Shown one piece after another: positions 32,001 through 39,678 of a stretch of DNA of 43,176 nt. The position numbers and the translations under genes were made by a program. This stretch comes from a virus. The stretch lies in IMG/VR virus record IMGVR_UViG_3300048064_000076, positions 1 to 43,176 of that record. One strand, 5' to 3'. The first letter of the stretch is position 1, and every line of letters starts with the position of its first letter. Under the pieces are notes generated by a model. That model made no database searches. It was not told the origin of the DNA and saw only the letters and a list, made by a program, of their open reading frames with translations.

Positions 32001-32924
32001 TTAGTATCCTTCTCTGATGCGACCTAAGTCTGTGAGTAAACCTTTAGCATCGTAGCCATAGGATTGCAATAGCAAAGCTACACTTTTTGGGTGATCTGCA
32101 ATAACTTTTTCTAAGCTGACATCTACAGCAATGTCATCAGCATAGGGATAGTAGCGGTCATCTTGAGACCAGAATGCATCTGACCAGAAGTCATCCTTGT
32201 CAGCTGGGTCACGAACTATGACAAGCTTAGACCAATCGGCATTGATACAAGCATCTGATAAAGTCTCCATGAACTCTAGGTCTTGATGCTCTGACTTGGA
32301 ATGCTGATTGAAGTAACCTACAGATAAGTTGGTACACTCAGGGATGATACCTCTGTACTCGTTACTGTCTGTGTATGAGCCGCCACTGTCTTGGCTGTAG
32401 CCTAGATCTAGGATGCTTGCGATGCTGTCTGCGAACTCTTCTGAACATGTACGAACTCCTGACTGGTGAGTAATGATTGAGTTGTAACCATAGCGGTCAA
32501 AGCTGATAGCGGCTTGGATACCGTCAACTACCTCTGGGGTGTGCTGCACAATGTAACCTGAGCCACGACAGCCAACCTCTTCTGCGGCATGTACGATGTA
32601 TAAGCCTTCTACACCAGCCTCTATCATACGCATCATAATGTAGATGCCTGTGGTACAGTCAGCGCCTAAGCAGTTCTGTGTGGTAGTGACAAAGTTATCT
32701 GAGCCGACAACTACTTTCTGTCTGCCGCCATGAGTGTGAACTGTGTCGTGATGTGACATGAAGGCAATGGTAGGGTTGTTACCTACACGTAAGATGTAAT
32801 TGCCACGGTTGTCAGGATTGCCAAAGATAGGTCGTAGGAATCTGTTACAGAACTTGCGTTGAGCTTTGGCACCCTCTGGTCGCATGTAAGATAACATCTC
32901 GATATAAGTTTGTGTTGTTGTCAT
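32001..32924 (-). CDS. zinc aminopeptidase-like protein (M20/M28/M42 type)
   Basis: 307 residues from ATG 32924, with GGAG seven bases upstream. An ATG at 32957 overlaps the likely -10 hexamer and would not be transcribed. Metal residues in order: FMSHHDTVHTHGG (His, Asp), CLGADCTTG (bridging Asp), HAAEEVGCRGSGY (Glu pair), AISFDRYGY (Asp) and QHSKSEHQDLEF (His). This is the two-zinc exopeptidase layout. It is the first gene of the leftward operon, so it is made early. Its substrate is not clear; phages seldom carry such an enzyme. Confidence 0.75.
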   Translation of the reverse strand: MTTTQTYIEMLSYMRPEGAKAQRKFCNRFLRPIFGNPDNRGNYILRVGNNPTIAFMSHHDTVHTHGGRQKVVVGSDNFVTTTQNCLGADCTTGIYIMMRMIEAGVEGLYIVHAAEEVGCRGSGYIVQHTPEVVDGIQAAISFDRYGYNSIITHQSGVRTCSEEFADSIASILDLGYSQDSGGSYTDSNEYRGIIPECTNLSVGYFNQHSKSEHQDLEFMETLSDACINADWSKLVIVRDPADKDDFWSDAFWSQDDRYYPYADDIAVDVSLEKVIADHPKSVALLLQSYGYDAKGLLTDLGRIREGY

Positions 32925-32954
32925 ATAATCTCCATAGTTGTTGCTGTTAGTACT

Positions 32955-32982
32955 CATATAGGTATTTCCATCGGTGGGTCAA
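32955..32982 (-). promoter_or_regulatory. sigma-70-like early promoter of the leftward operon
   Basis: Minus strand TTGACC (32982-32977), 16-base spacer, TATATG (32960-32955). It stands just upstream of the first leftward gene. A copy of the dispersed element fills the spacer, so a protein bound there would block or alter this promoter. Confidence 0.55.
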
Positions 32983-33104
32983 GGGGTGACTACAAGATAA
33001 TTTCGAGTCTGTATTTCCACTGTGGGGGTATGGCTCTTAATTTCCACTGCGGGGGGTCTACGGTCATTTTCCACTGGTGGGGTCATTTTCCACTGGTGGG
33101 GGTC
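32964..33104 (+). repeat. five-copy cluster of the dispersed element
   Basis: Plus-strand copies at 32964-32980, 33013-33029, 33040-33058, 33066-33084 and 33085-33104. Typical form ATTTTCCACTGGTGGGGTC. The last two are a 19-base tandem repeat. The inner part CCACTGGTGG is nearly a dyad, flanked by T on one side and G on the other, which gives it a direction. All copies have the same orientation. With 32958-33502 otherwise without a gene, this is the upstream control region of the leftward operon. Confidence 0.8.
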
Positions 33105-33244
33105 GTGTGACTTTTTTGCAACTGACTCGCTTTTAGGTTGTGTATACAATGGCATATTCCCCTCGCCTATAGGTTGTGGTTACAAAAATCACTCGCCACA
33201 ACCTAAGGTTGTAACGTGTATGCTGCAACGCAGAAACATTTTTA

Positions 33245-33309
33245 GGTTGTATCGTTCAACCCCTAAACTATCTATACCCTCCGGTTGTATAGTTCAACCC
33301 CTAAACTAT
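33245..33309 (+). repeat. 27-base direct repeat, two copies
   Basis: Copies at 33245-33271 and 33283-33309 agree in 26 of 27 positions (period 38). Each starts GGTTGTAT, continues GTTCAACCCCTAAACTAT after one variable base, and contains the inverted pair GGTTG / CAACC. Confidence 0.85.
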
Positions 33310-33320
33310 ATTTTTGTTAC

Positions 33321-33397
33321 TCGCCTTAAAAGTGTATAAATCCAGGCGTACAACTTATAGGCGAGTTAATTTCCAGTTCGCCTTAAACGTGCATAAA
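33321..33397 (+). promoter_or_regulatory. two promoter-like repeats before the rightward module
   Basis: TCGCCTTAAAAGTGTATAAA (33321-33340) and TCGCCTTAAACGTGCATAAA (33378-33397) agree in 18 of 20 positions, 57 bases apart. TATAAA / CATAAA could serve as -10 hexamers for rightward transcription into the membrane protein at 33503. No clear -35 is visible. Confidence 0.45.
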
Positions 33398-33502
33398 ATA
33401 AAGTCTACAACCTTGAATAGCAAAATGGCTCTCAACTATTGAAAAGAGAATAGGCAAGGTTTAGGTTAGTTTTACACGCAACATATTATAAGGAATAAAA
33501 AA

Positions 33503-33670
33503 ATGACTAACCTCTTCGCTTTTATCGCTTGGATCTGCGCAATGCTAACTATCGCAATTTGTATTTTTGCAGCGCCGGTTTTATTTGTTTCACCTTTGGG
33601 CGCTTTGGCAACTGCAACATTGATTGCGGCAACTATTGCTTTCGCAATTTGTTTAACTATCGAAAACTAA
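33503..33670 (+). CDS. 55-residue two-TM membrane protein
   Basis: ATG 33503 to TAA 33668-33670, with ATAAGGAATAAAAAA upstream (AAGGAA, spacing 7). Two hydrophobic segments: FIAWICAMLTIAICIFA and LATATLIAATIAFAICLT. It is almost wholly apolar and ends TIEN. It precedes the Cys/His-rich gene by 23 bases and probably shares its transcript. Codon choice (GCG, GGC, GCC) is unlike most of the window, as for that gene. Membrane location is clear; function unknown. Confidence 0.65.
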   Translation: MTNLFAFIAWICAMLTIAICIFAAPVLFVSPLGALATATLIAATIAFAICLTIEN

Positions 33671-33693
33671 ACCTAACATAAAGGATAAAAACA

Positions 33694-35178
33694 ATGTGTT
33701 TCTTTGAAGACAAAACAGCAGAATTTAAATCATCCATAGCAACTAACGACACAAGCTTGGATAGGGTTCTACTCAGAAAATTGGAGGACATAACAGCACC
33801 GTTGGCGGATGATAAATCACAAGTCTTTACATATTTGATTTGGCTATCGCCTAAACCTGACGATAAAGATAACCGCTTAATGTCAGTTTACTTGTCAGCA
33901 GATGACTTAGAAAAGGGCAAAAGGACATCAGGAAAACCCGCTAAGATATTGCGTAAAATTTTACCTGAAAACCCAAACATAAATTTTGAAGCTTTTGCGG
34001 TATGGTTTAAAGAGACCTATTTTCTAGCGACTCAGGGTTTAGTTTTTAAATCATCAAAGAACCGCAAAGACTTTGCGAAAGTCTACACAATGAAACAAGC
34101 AAGCGCATCAGATCCAAGGTTAGGTTGTTCTCGCAAGTCATTAGCGGCAAGTTGTATGCGCTATAGTTTTGACCATTTAATTTGTCACCCTGCTGAAATA
34201 TACGGTTCAGGTGACTTTGAAATTGTATGGATCGAAAACAGTCAACAGCAACTACTAGCAAGGGCGGTTATTTGTACTCGCAACGGGCGATATGCTAATG
34301 CGCCTATCTATACAAATAGCAACCTCGCAGCCGATATGCTTGAAGCTGAAATAGCCAAGCGAAAGCAAGCTTGCGAGCAACCCGACAAGGTGAGTTGGAT
34401 AAATGCTGAACTACTCAGAATAGAAAACCATGATTGCGATGAACTGATAGCGCCGTATTTTGACAACTATTCAAGCGCCAAAGACTTAGGAGACAAGCTT
34501 AAAATATCTAGGCATGGTGACTTAGAACTCACTACAACTAGCGGCGTAATTAGTGAGCACGAATACCATTGCGAAAGTTGCAACACGGGTTTAGGCGAGT
34601 ATGATATGCACCATGCCCATGATGGCACCTATTGCGAAGACTGTTTTCACGATCAATTCTTTTATTGTGAAGGTTGTGATGAATATGAACCAAACCATGC
34701 GGGCAATGAGGTGATAGGCTTTGAAGGTTTAATATGTGACCATTGCGTAAATAATACCGGCGATATTGTCCACACAACTTGCAACAACTACGCCCATATA
34801 GATGAAACGGTATACTCAGAATATTCTGACGAATGGTTTTTGGTGAGTGATGAAAACGATACTTGGTTTACATCTGACATAGACGGTGAAGTCTATTCTA
34901 TAGATGAAAAGGCAGAACTACCAACAACGGCGCATATGACGCACGATCAGGCTATTGATAGTGGGCATTGGCTAGTAGTGGCTAAACGATCAACAGTATG
35001 GAAAACCCGCCATAGGTTCTACAACCCGTTAAGCTTCAACGGTATAGAGGGTGAAGGCAGACACGTTGAAAACATTGAGCGTGTATATGTTTTGAAGCCT
35101 TGGCTAGAATTGCACGATTGCCCATTAGAGGGCACGATAGTTGTAGACAATCAATTAGAGTTGTTTGCCGCAGCATGA
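33694..35178 (+). CDS. Cys/His-rich 494-residue protein with paired zinc knuckles
   Basis: The start has AAAGGATAAAAACA upstream. The N-terminal 260 residues are mixed alpha/beta without a named family (VFTYLIWLSPKPDDKDNRL, FEIVWIENSQQQLLARAV). Residues about 290-365 hold a chain of knuckles: YHCESCNTGLG, YCEDCF, YCEGCDEYE, LICDHCVNN and a following TTCNNYAH, enough for two to three zinc sites. The C-terminal part is unremarkable. It is rightward while all adjacent genes to the left are leftward, with own repeats upstream and a terminator downstream. Codon use is richer in GCG, AGC and GGC than neighbours, so recent acquisition is possible. Probably early and regulatory or host-directed (inference). 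Confidence 0.6.
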   Translation: MCFFEDKTAEFKSSIATNDTSLDRVLLRKLEDITAPLADDKSQVFTYLIWLSPKPDDKDNRLMSVYLSADDLEKGKRTSGKPAKILRKILPENPNINFEAFAVWFKETYFLATQGLVFKSSKNRKDFAKVYTMKQASASDPRLGCSRKSLAASCMRYSFDHLICHPAEIYGSGDFEIVWIENSQQQLLARAVICTRNGRYANAPIYTNSNLAADMLEAEIAKRKQACEQPDKVSWINAELLRIENHDCDELIAPYFDNYSSAKDLGDKLKISRHGDLELTTTSGVISEHEYHCESCNTGLGEYDMHHAHDGTYCEDCFHDQFFYCEGCDEYEPNHAGNEVIGFEGLICDHCVNNTGDIVHTTCNNYAHIDETVYSEYSDEWFLVSDENDTWFTSDIDGEVYSIDEKAELPTTAHMTHDQAIDSGHWLVVAKRSTVWKTRHRFYNPLSFNGIEGEGRHVENIERVYVLKPWLELHDCPLEGTIVVDNQLELFAAA

Positions 35179-35208
35179 TCTAAACAACCCCATAAGCTAA
35201 AACATTAG

Positions 35209-35231
35209 ACCCGCCTCAGTGCGGGTTTTTT
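35209..35231 (+). terminator. rho-independent terminator after the Cys/His-rich gene
   Basis: ACCCGC (35209-35214) pairs with GCGGGT (35221-35226) around a six-base loop, then a T-run to 35231. It separates this module from the terminase operon. Confidence 0.85.
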
Positions 35232-35234
35232 GTA

Positions 35235-35265
35235 TAGTAGCACTTCGCTACGCCGTGAAACGTTG
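35235..35265 (+). repeat. hairpin-bearing direct repeat, left copy
   Basis: TAGTAGCACTTCGCTACGCC followed by GTGAAACGTTG. GTAGC / GCTAC form a 5-base stem. The related right copy is at 35799-35825 (TAGTAGCTCTGCTACGCAGC, then GAAACAT), same orientation, 564 bases away. Confidence 0.55.
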
Positions 35266-35798
35266 CCCATAGGTTGACTGGAAAAACACCGCATAGGTTG
35301 TATTACAATAGCGAGCCTACAACCTATAAGTTAGTCGCTCAGGAATGCGCTAATGATGCTGCGATAGGTCCAACTATGGGAATGTTTTTGCCCTATTGTA
35401 TGGCGCTTATATCGGCTCTAATGATGCATTGCTTTTATGTAGTGATATTATGGGGTTGCGATGTCATCAGTTCACAGAATGTTACAGCTTTGAAATGTTA
35501 TGTTATAACGGTGGTGGTGTAGGGGTGCAGCCATCTCGCTCGCCGATTGTCAAGATTTATTTTTGTTTATCGTTGTTTTTATTGAGTAAATCACAAAAGT
35601 GTTGCATAAATGTCACAACCAGGGCTATCCTTTCGTATTGTCAACCTATCCTTAAGTATATTTCCACTATCCCTACGTATAGTCAAGGGACCCTCCAGAA
35701 TATACGGCTATACTTTCGGATGGGGGTGTTACCCACTATATCTACAACATAAGAAATTTACTTTTGCCCCTATACTTAATTTCCATTGTAGGGGTACA

Positions 35799-35825
35799 TA
35801 GTAGCTCTGCTACGCAGCGAAACAT
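35799..35825 (+). repeat. hairpin-bearing direct repeat, right copy
   Basis: Partner of 35235-35265; shares TAGTAGC, GCTACGC and GAAAC with the same spacing within two to three bases. The stem GTAGC / GCTAC here has a three-base loop. Confidence 0.55.
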
Positions 35826-35915
35826 AAAAAAAGATTTGTGGGAAAACAAAGACTTAATAAGATCTCACGAATTGTTTCAATATATTTCACAAATGTTACT
35901 TATATTATTTCATTT

Positions 35916-35935
35916 TAGGTGCCTATATATATATG
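35916..35935 (+). promoter_or_regulatory. phage promoter-like element facing the terminase operon (copy C)
   Basis: TAGGTGCCTATATATATATG: TAGGTGCC, five bases, then ATATAT. It matches copies A and B and, like them, lies in a gap upstream of a gene block, here 215 bases before the terminase small subunit. Its orientation is rightward, opposite to A and B, as suits the late genes. Confidence 0.6.
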
Positions 35936-36106
35936 AAAGGGTATTTCGCCAGGTCTATAGTTGTAGGTATGGTAGTAATATAGAGATATAGTATATACTA
36001 ATGTATAGCATGTGTACTCTTTAGTACCCTCCCCTGTTCTTCCTCTGTCAACCATAGTGAACCTAGGCCCCTATACTTAGGGATGTAGTTATGTACTGGA
36101 TGTGAC

Positions 36107-36136
36107 TTGCCGATGATAGAGGTAGATTATTTATAG
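36107..36136 (+). promoter_or_regulatory. possible sigma-70-like promoter before terminase
   Basis: TTGCCG (36107-36112), 18-base spacer, TTATAG (36131-36136), ending 13 bases before the terminase start. Moderate match only; the short leader would leave a weak ribosome binding site. Confidence 0.3.
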
Positions 36137-36149
36137 TAGAGATACACTT

Positions 36150-36554
36150 ATGCCAGCTGGTAAAGATAAACTCCCATATAGTAATATTATAGCCAAGAAG
36201 GTTAGAGAAGGTATTCGTAGTGGAGTATCTGTTAAAGATATTTTGTCGTCTATCCAGAAGTATCAGAATGCCCCCTCAAGTACAGCTACCTTCTATAAAC
36301 TATATGGTGAGGACATAGCTGAGGAGAAGGCTTCTATTGTAGGTGCTGTAGGTTCTGTCGTTGTACAGCAAGCATTAGAGGGTGACTTCAAGTCCCAGGA
36401 ACTCTTTCTTCGTAGTAAGGGAGGATGGAGTCCAACATCTACAGTTAATGAAGTAGATCAGGTAGAAGATCCCGATGTAGATGAGTCAGCTATAGACTCC
36501 CTGATGACCTTATTAGGTAAGACCCGTACAGATGATAACAGCGCAAGTACTTAG
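36150..36554 (+). CDS. terminase small subunit
   Basis: 134 residues directly before the large subunit. VREGIRSGVSVKDILSSIQK, then SSTATFYKLYG, is a helix-turn-helix-like DNA-binding part; a central helical segment (GSVVVQQALEGDFKSQELF) is followed by KGGWSP, a pattern common to small terminases, and an acidic tail. It recognises phage DNA for packaging. It overlaps the large subunit by 23 bases. Confidence 0.75.
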   Translation: MPAGKDKLPYSNIIAKKVREGIRSGVSVKDILSSIQKYQNAPSSTATFYKLYGEDIAEEKASIVGAVGSVVVQQALEGDFKSQELFLRSKGGWSPTSTVNEVDQVEDPDVDESAIDSLMTLLGKTRTDDNSAST

Positions 36555-37875
36555 AGACTTACCAGATTCTGATGTAGCTGCACTATTACAAGAACTAGGC
36601 CCCAAGAAGACAGAAGAGTTACAACACAACTGGGAATTTTGGGCTAGACCTGAACAGTTAGAGCCAGAGGGTATATGGAATGTTTGGGTTGCACTTGCTG
36701 GTCGTGGCTGGGGTAAAACCCGTGCAGGTTCAGAGTGGGTCAGACACAGGATCAAGAAGGGCGATAAGATTGTCCACTGTGTTGCGCCTACTAAAGGTGA
36801 TGTTCGCAGGGTTATGGTTGAGGGTGACTCAGGTTTACTCAATGTCTGTTGGAAGGGTGACAAGACATACCGTGGCAAACACATTGGTTTCCCTGTATGG
36901 TCACCCACGAACAATACTCTTACATGGGAGAATGGCTCAAAAGCAGTCTTCTTCTCAGCGGAAGACCCAGAACGACTAAGGGGGCCGCAAGCATATAGTG
37001 CATGGACTGATGAGTTATGTGCATGGAGGAATGCCCAAGAAACTTGGGATATGCTACAGTTTGGTTTACGTTTAGGTAAGCGTCCTCAAGTATTTGTAAC
37101 GACGACACCTAAGACAACCAAACTGATACGCACAATACTAGACGATGATAAGACTACTATTAGCAAAGGGAGTACCTATGATAATGCAGCCAATCTAGCA
37201 GATACCTTCTTAGACGCAGTAAAGAAGACGTATGAGGGAACAAGGTTAGGTAGACAAGAACTATATGCAGAAATACTTGATGAAGCATCTGGCGCATTAT
37301 GGAATAGACAACAACTTGCTAAGTGTGAGATAGACAAGGATGACGTACCATCTCTTAATAGGGTGGTTATTTCTATTGATCCGGCTATCACATCCAATGC
37401 AGAAAGTGACATGACTGGTATTGTAGTTGCTGGTGTAGATGTCAACGGCATAGCTTATGTAATAGAAGACCACACAGGTAGATATACTCCTCAACAGTGG
37501 GCATCCAAAGCTGTAGAACTCTATAGAGAACATATGGCTGATAGGATTGTAGCTGAAAGAAACCAAGGTGGCGATATGGTTCGTCACACATTACACACAG
37601 AAGATGAAACAGTTCCAGTAAAGCTCGTACATGCATCCAGAGGGAAGATGGCACGGGCTGAACCTGTCTCTGCATTATATGAGCAAGATAAGGTTAGACA
37701 CGTAAGAGGACTTAATGACTTAGAAGATCAGATGGTACAGTGGGAACCTCTAGGGTCCATAGGCTCACCAGACCGTCTTGATGCTTTAGTTTGGGCTATA
37801 ACGGACCTATCACTCAATGGCTACGCAAAACCTACGCTGAAGCTAGCGTATAGTAGCGCCAAGGGACTAAGATAA
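36532..37875 (+). CDS. terL: terminase large subunit
   Basis: 447 residues. Walker A is AGRGWGKT (residues 56-63), Walker B is in YSAWTDELCAW, and the coupling region in VFVTTTPKTTKLIR. The nuclease domain has ISIDPAITS and, near the end, IGSPDRLDALVWAITDL as metal-binding positions. It cuts concatemers and pumps DNA into proheads. The size is that of the shorter siphovirus large terminases. The start lies inside the small subunit gene and the stop overlaps the portal ATG. Confidence 0.93.
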   Translation: MITAQVLRDLPDSDVAALLQELGPKKTEELQHNWEFWARPEQLEPEGIWNVWVALAGRGWGKTRAGSEWVRHRIKKGDKIVHCVAPTKGDVRRVMVEGDSGLLNVCWKGDKTYRGKHIGFPVWSPTNNTLTWENGSKAVFFSAEDPERLRGPQAYSAWTDELCAWRNAQETWDMLQFGLRLGKRPQVFVTTTPKTTKLIRTILDDDKTTISKGSTYDNAANLADTFLDAVKKTYEGTRLGRQELYAEILDEASGALWNRQQLAKCEIDKDDVPSLNRVVISIDPAITSNAESDMTGIVVAGVDVNGIAYVIEDHTGRYTPQQWASKAVELYREHMADRIVAERNQGGDMVRHTLHTEDETVPVKLVHASRGKMARAEPVSALYEQDKVRHVRGLNDLEDQMVQWEPLGSIGSPDRLDALVWAITDLSLNGYAKPTLKLAYSSAKGLR

Positions 37876-39230
37876 TGGTTAAGAAGCTCTCAGAGACAGA
37901 GGCCAAGAAGATATTAGGTGTAGCGGGTGACAACACCTCTAATGGTCAGATACGGGCTGATGAGTTTCTACCTGAGTTGCGTGGCAAGAAAGCTATACGC
38001 AAGTACCGTGAGATGAGAGATAACGACAGTACTATTGGTGCTGTCATGTATGCTACTGAACAAGTCCTTCGTGATGTTGATTTAAAGGTGATGCCAGCTA
38101 ATGATAGTGCAGAAGCTAAGAAAGAAGCTGAGTTCGTTGAGTCTGTACTTGATGATATGGACCATACCCTTGATGACCATATTGCTGAGTCCTTATCGAA
38201 TTTGTCGTATGGCTTTGCTTGGTTTGAAGTCATATATAAAAGACGTAATGGCCCTACTGAAAGAAGTGATAAGAAGCGTTCTAAGTATTCTGATGGACGT
38301 ATGGGTGTACGCAAGATTGCTATTCGTGCGCCTTGGACAATCTCTAGGTTTGATGTAGATCAAAAGACTGGCGATGTACTTGGTATTTATCAGGATGGGT
38401 CGGGCTATAACAACTCTAATTATATACCTACTCGTAAAAGTCTGTACTACCGCACGACAACGATTAATGGTGACCCTGCTGGGCGCTCTATACTTCGCAA
38501 TGCTTATACTTCTTATGAATATGTCAATAACCTACAGTCTATTGAGGCCATAGCCGTTGAAAGGGAACTTGCTGGTATCCCTGTTGCTCGTATTCCTGCT
38601 GAGTACTTGTCAGGGGATGCAACAGCCACACAATCTGGATTTGTCAATAACCTGCAATCTATTCTCAGGGATGTCAAGTTCAATGAGCAAGGATACATTA
38701 TTCTGCCTTCCGACACCTATCCCGATAAAGACGGAGCGCCTACCAACCAGAAGCTGGTAGATGTTGAGCTTATGTCTTCTAGTGGTAGCCGTAATATTGA
38801 CATTGACCCTATTGTAAGACGTTACCAGCATGATATTGCTCGTAGTGTCCTTTCTGAGTTTCTTATGCTTGGTGGTGGCAACACTGGCTCTTACGCCCTC
38901 TCCAAGTCTAAGACAGACCTGTTCCTTCGTGCATTAGAGAGTTATATCCAAGCTATTGTTGATGTCCTCAATAAACAGCTTGTTGAGCGCCTCTGGGAGT
39001 TGAACGGTCTGAACTATGACCTGATGCCGACGATAACCGCTGGCGATGTAGCTCCACATGACCTTCGTGAAGTTGCAGCCTTCTTGCGTAACCTTAATGG
39101 CGCAAACATTGACGTTAGCAGTCACCCAGAGGTTGTTAAAGACCTTATGGACATTGCTGAATTAAACTATGATCCTGAAGCTGGTGTTTCAACCGCGCAG
39201 GAACCCCAACAAAAACAGGAAAATGAATAA
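37875..39230 (+). CDS. portal protein (DUF935 / Mu gp29 type)
   Basis: 451 residues. The N-terminal half (YREMRDNDSTIGAVMYATEQ, then LRDVDLKVMPAND) and the stretch SLSNLSYGFAWFEVIYKRR fit DUF935 portals, with RSILRNAYTSYEYVNNLQSI, a typical portal helix region. The C-terminal third has LALSKSK-like SYALSKSKTDLFLRALESYI and the NGLNYDLMPTI segment. It forms the dodecamer through which DNA passes. It overlaps both neighbours by TAATG-type junctions. Confidence 0.82.
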   Translation: MVKKLSETEAKKILGVAGDNTSNGQIRADEFLPELRGKKAIRKYREMRDNDSTIGAVMYATEQVLRDVDLKVMPANDSAEAKKEAEFVESVLDDMDHTLDDHIAESLSNLSYGFAWFEVIYKRRNGPTERSDKKRSKYSDGRMGVRKIAIRAPWTISRFDVDQKTGDVLGIYQDGSGYNNSNYIPTRKSLYYRTTTINGDPAGRSILRNAYTSYEYVNNLQSIEAIAVERELAGIPVARIPAEYLSGDATATQSGFVNNLQSILRDVKFNEQGYIILPSDTYPDKDGAPTNQKLVDVELMSSSGSRNIDIDPIVRRYQHDIARSVLSEFLMLGGGNTGSYALSKSKTDLFLRALESYIQAIVDVLNKQLVERLWELNGLNYDLMPTITAGDVAPHDLREVAAFLRNLNGANIDVSSHPEVVKDLMDIAELNYDPEAGVSTAQEPQQKQENE

Positions 39231-39667
39231 TGGCTACTTTTAATAAAGTTAATGACTTCGTTGCAAACGCAGTTCACAACATGGATTTAGAAAGCGACCA
39301 AGTTATTGTTGCTCTCTCTAACACAGCACCATCATCAGAAAGCCCAAATCCGTCTACGGATGGTAATGGTATTCTAGCTAACGTGACACAGGTATCTTAT
39401 ACGAACCTCTCGTCCCGTAATGTAACAACAACCTCATCTTCGCAAACTGGTGGTACATACAAGCTAGTATTAGCTGACGTAACATTAACATCAAGCGGTG
39501 GTGCAACTGGACCATTCCGTTATGTGTATATCTACAATGACACAGTGACCTCGCCTGCTGACCCTCTGATCGGTTATTATGATTACGGTTCATCACTAAC
39601 GCTTAACGATGGCGACAGTCTTACAGTGGACTTCTCCGCTGCAAATGGTGTTCTGCAAATCGCATAA
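39230..39667 (+). CDS. virion structural protein after the portal
   Basis: 145 residues. Starts ATFNKVNDFVANAVHNMDLE and contains DQVIVALSNTAPSSESPNP and GPFRYVYIYNDTVTSPADPL. This is a beta-rich protein seen in other marine phages near fibre genes, without a name. It joins the portal gene by TAATG and precedes the propeller protein by 11 bases. A base or adaptor for that adhesin is possible (inference). Confidence 0.55.
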   Translation: MATFNKVNDFVANAVHNMDLESDQVIVALSNTAPSSESPNPSTDGNGILANVTQVSYTNLSSRNVTTTSSSQTGGTYKLVLADVTLTSSGGATGPFRYVYIYNDTVTSPADPLIGYYDYGSSLTLNDGDSLTVDFSAANGVLQIA

Positions 39668-39678
39668 GGTGACTTGAC

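Larger units (their letters stand above)
33110..33420 (+). promoter_or_regulatory. repeat-rich control region of the Cys/His-rich module
   Basis: Non-coding. A core (T)AGGTTGT recurs near 33135, 33170, 33207 and 33244, with a related GGTTGTAT at 33283. One hairpin (ACAACC, TAA, GGTTGT at 33198-33212) is perfect. CTCGCC occurs near 33158, 33193, 33320 and, inverted, near 33360. A closely spaced set of direct and inverted copies suggests operators. Similar sequences recur after the module at 35267-35340. Confidence 0.6.
35232..36149. other. 918-base non-coding region between two rightward operons
   Basis: No convincing gene: two overlapping frames (35274-35522 and 35396-35752) lack a ribosome binding site and known motifs. 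The region holds AGGTTGT-type repeats at 35267-35340, a copy of the dispersed element at 35779-35797, similar hairpin repeats at 35235 and 35799, an AT-rich stretch with promoter-like copy C at 35916-35935, and further AT-rich sequence up to the terminase start. A replication origin or packaging start could be here, but I see no decisive signal for either. Confidence 0.6.

Noticed and set aside
33110-33420. CRISPR array in the repeat region
   Set aside because: Repeats are of unequal spacing, partly inverted and degenerate, and no spacer-repeat regularity exists.
35274-35752. Two overlapping frames of 82 and 118 residues in the gap before terminase
   Set aside because: No ribosome binding site, unusual start codons, no known motif, and the better-looking part shifts from one frame to the other. 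Kept only as possible remains of a gene.
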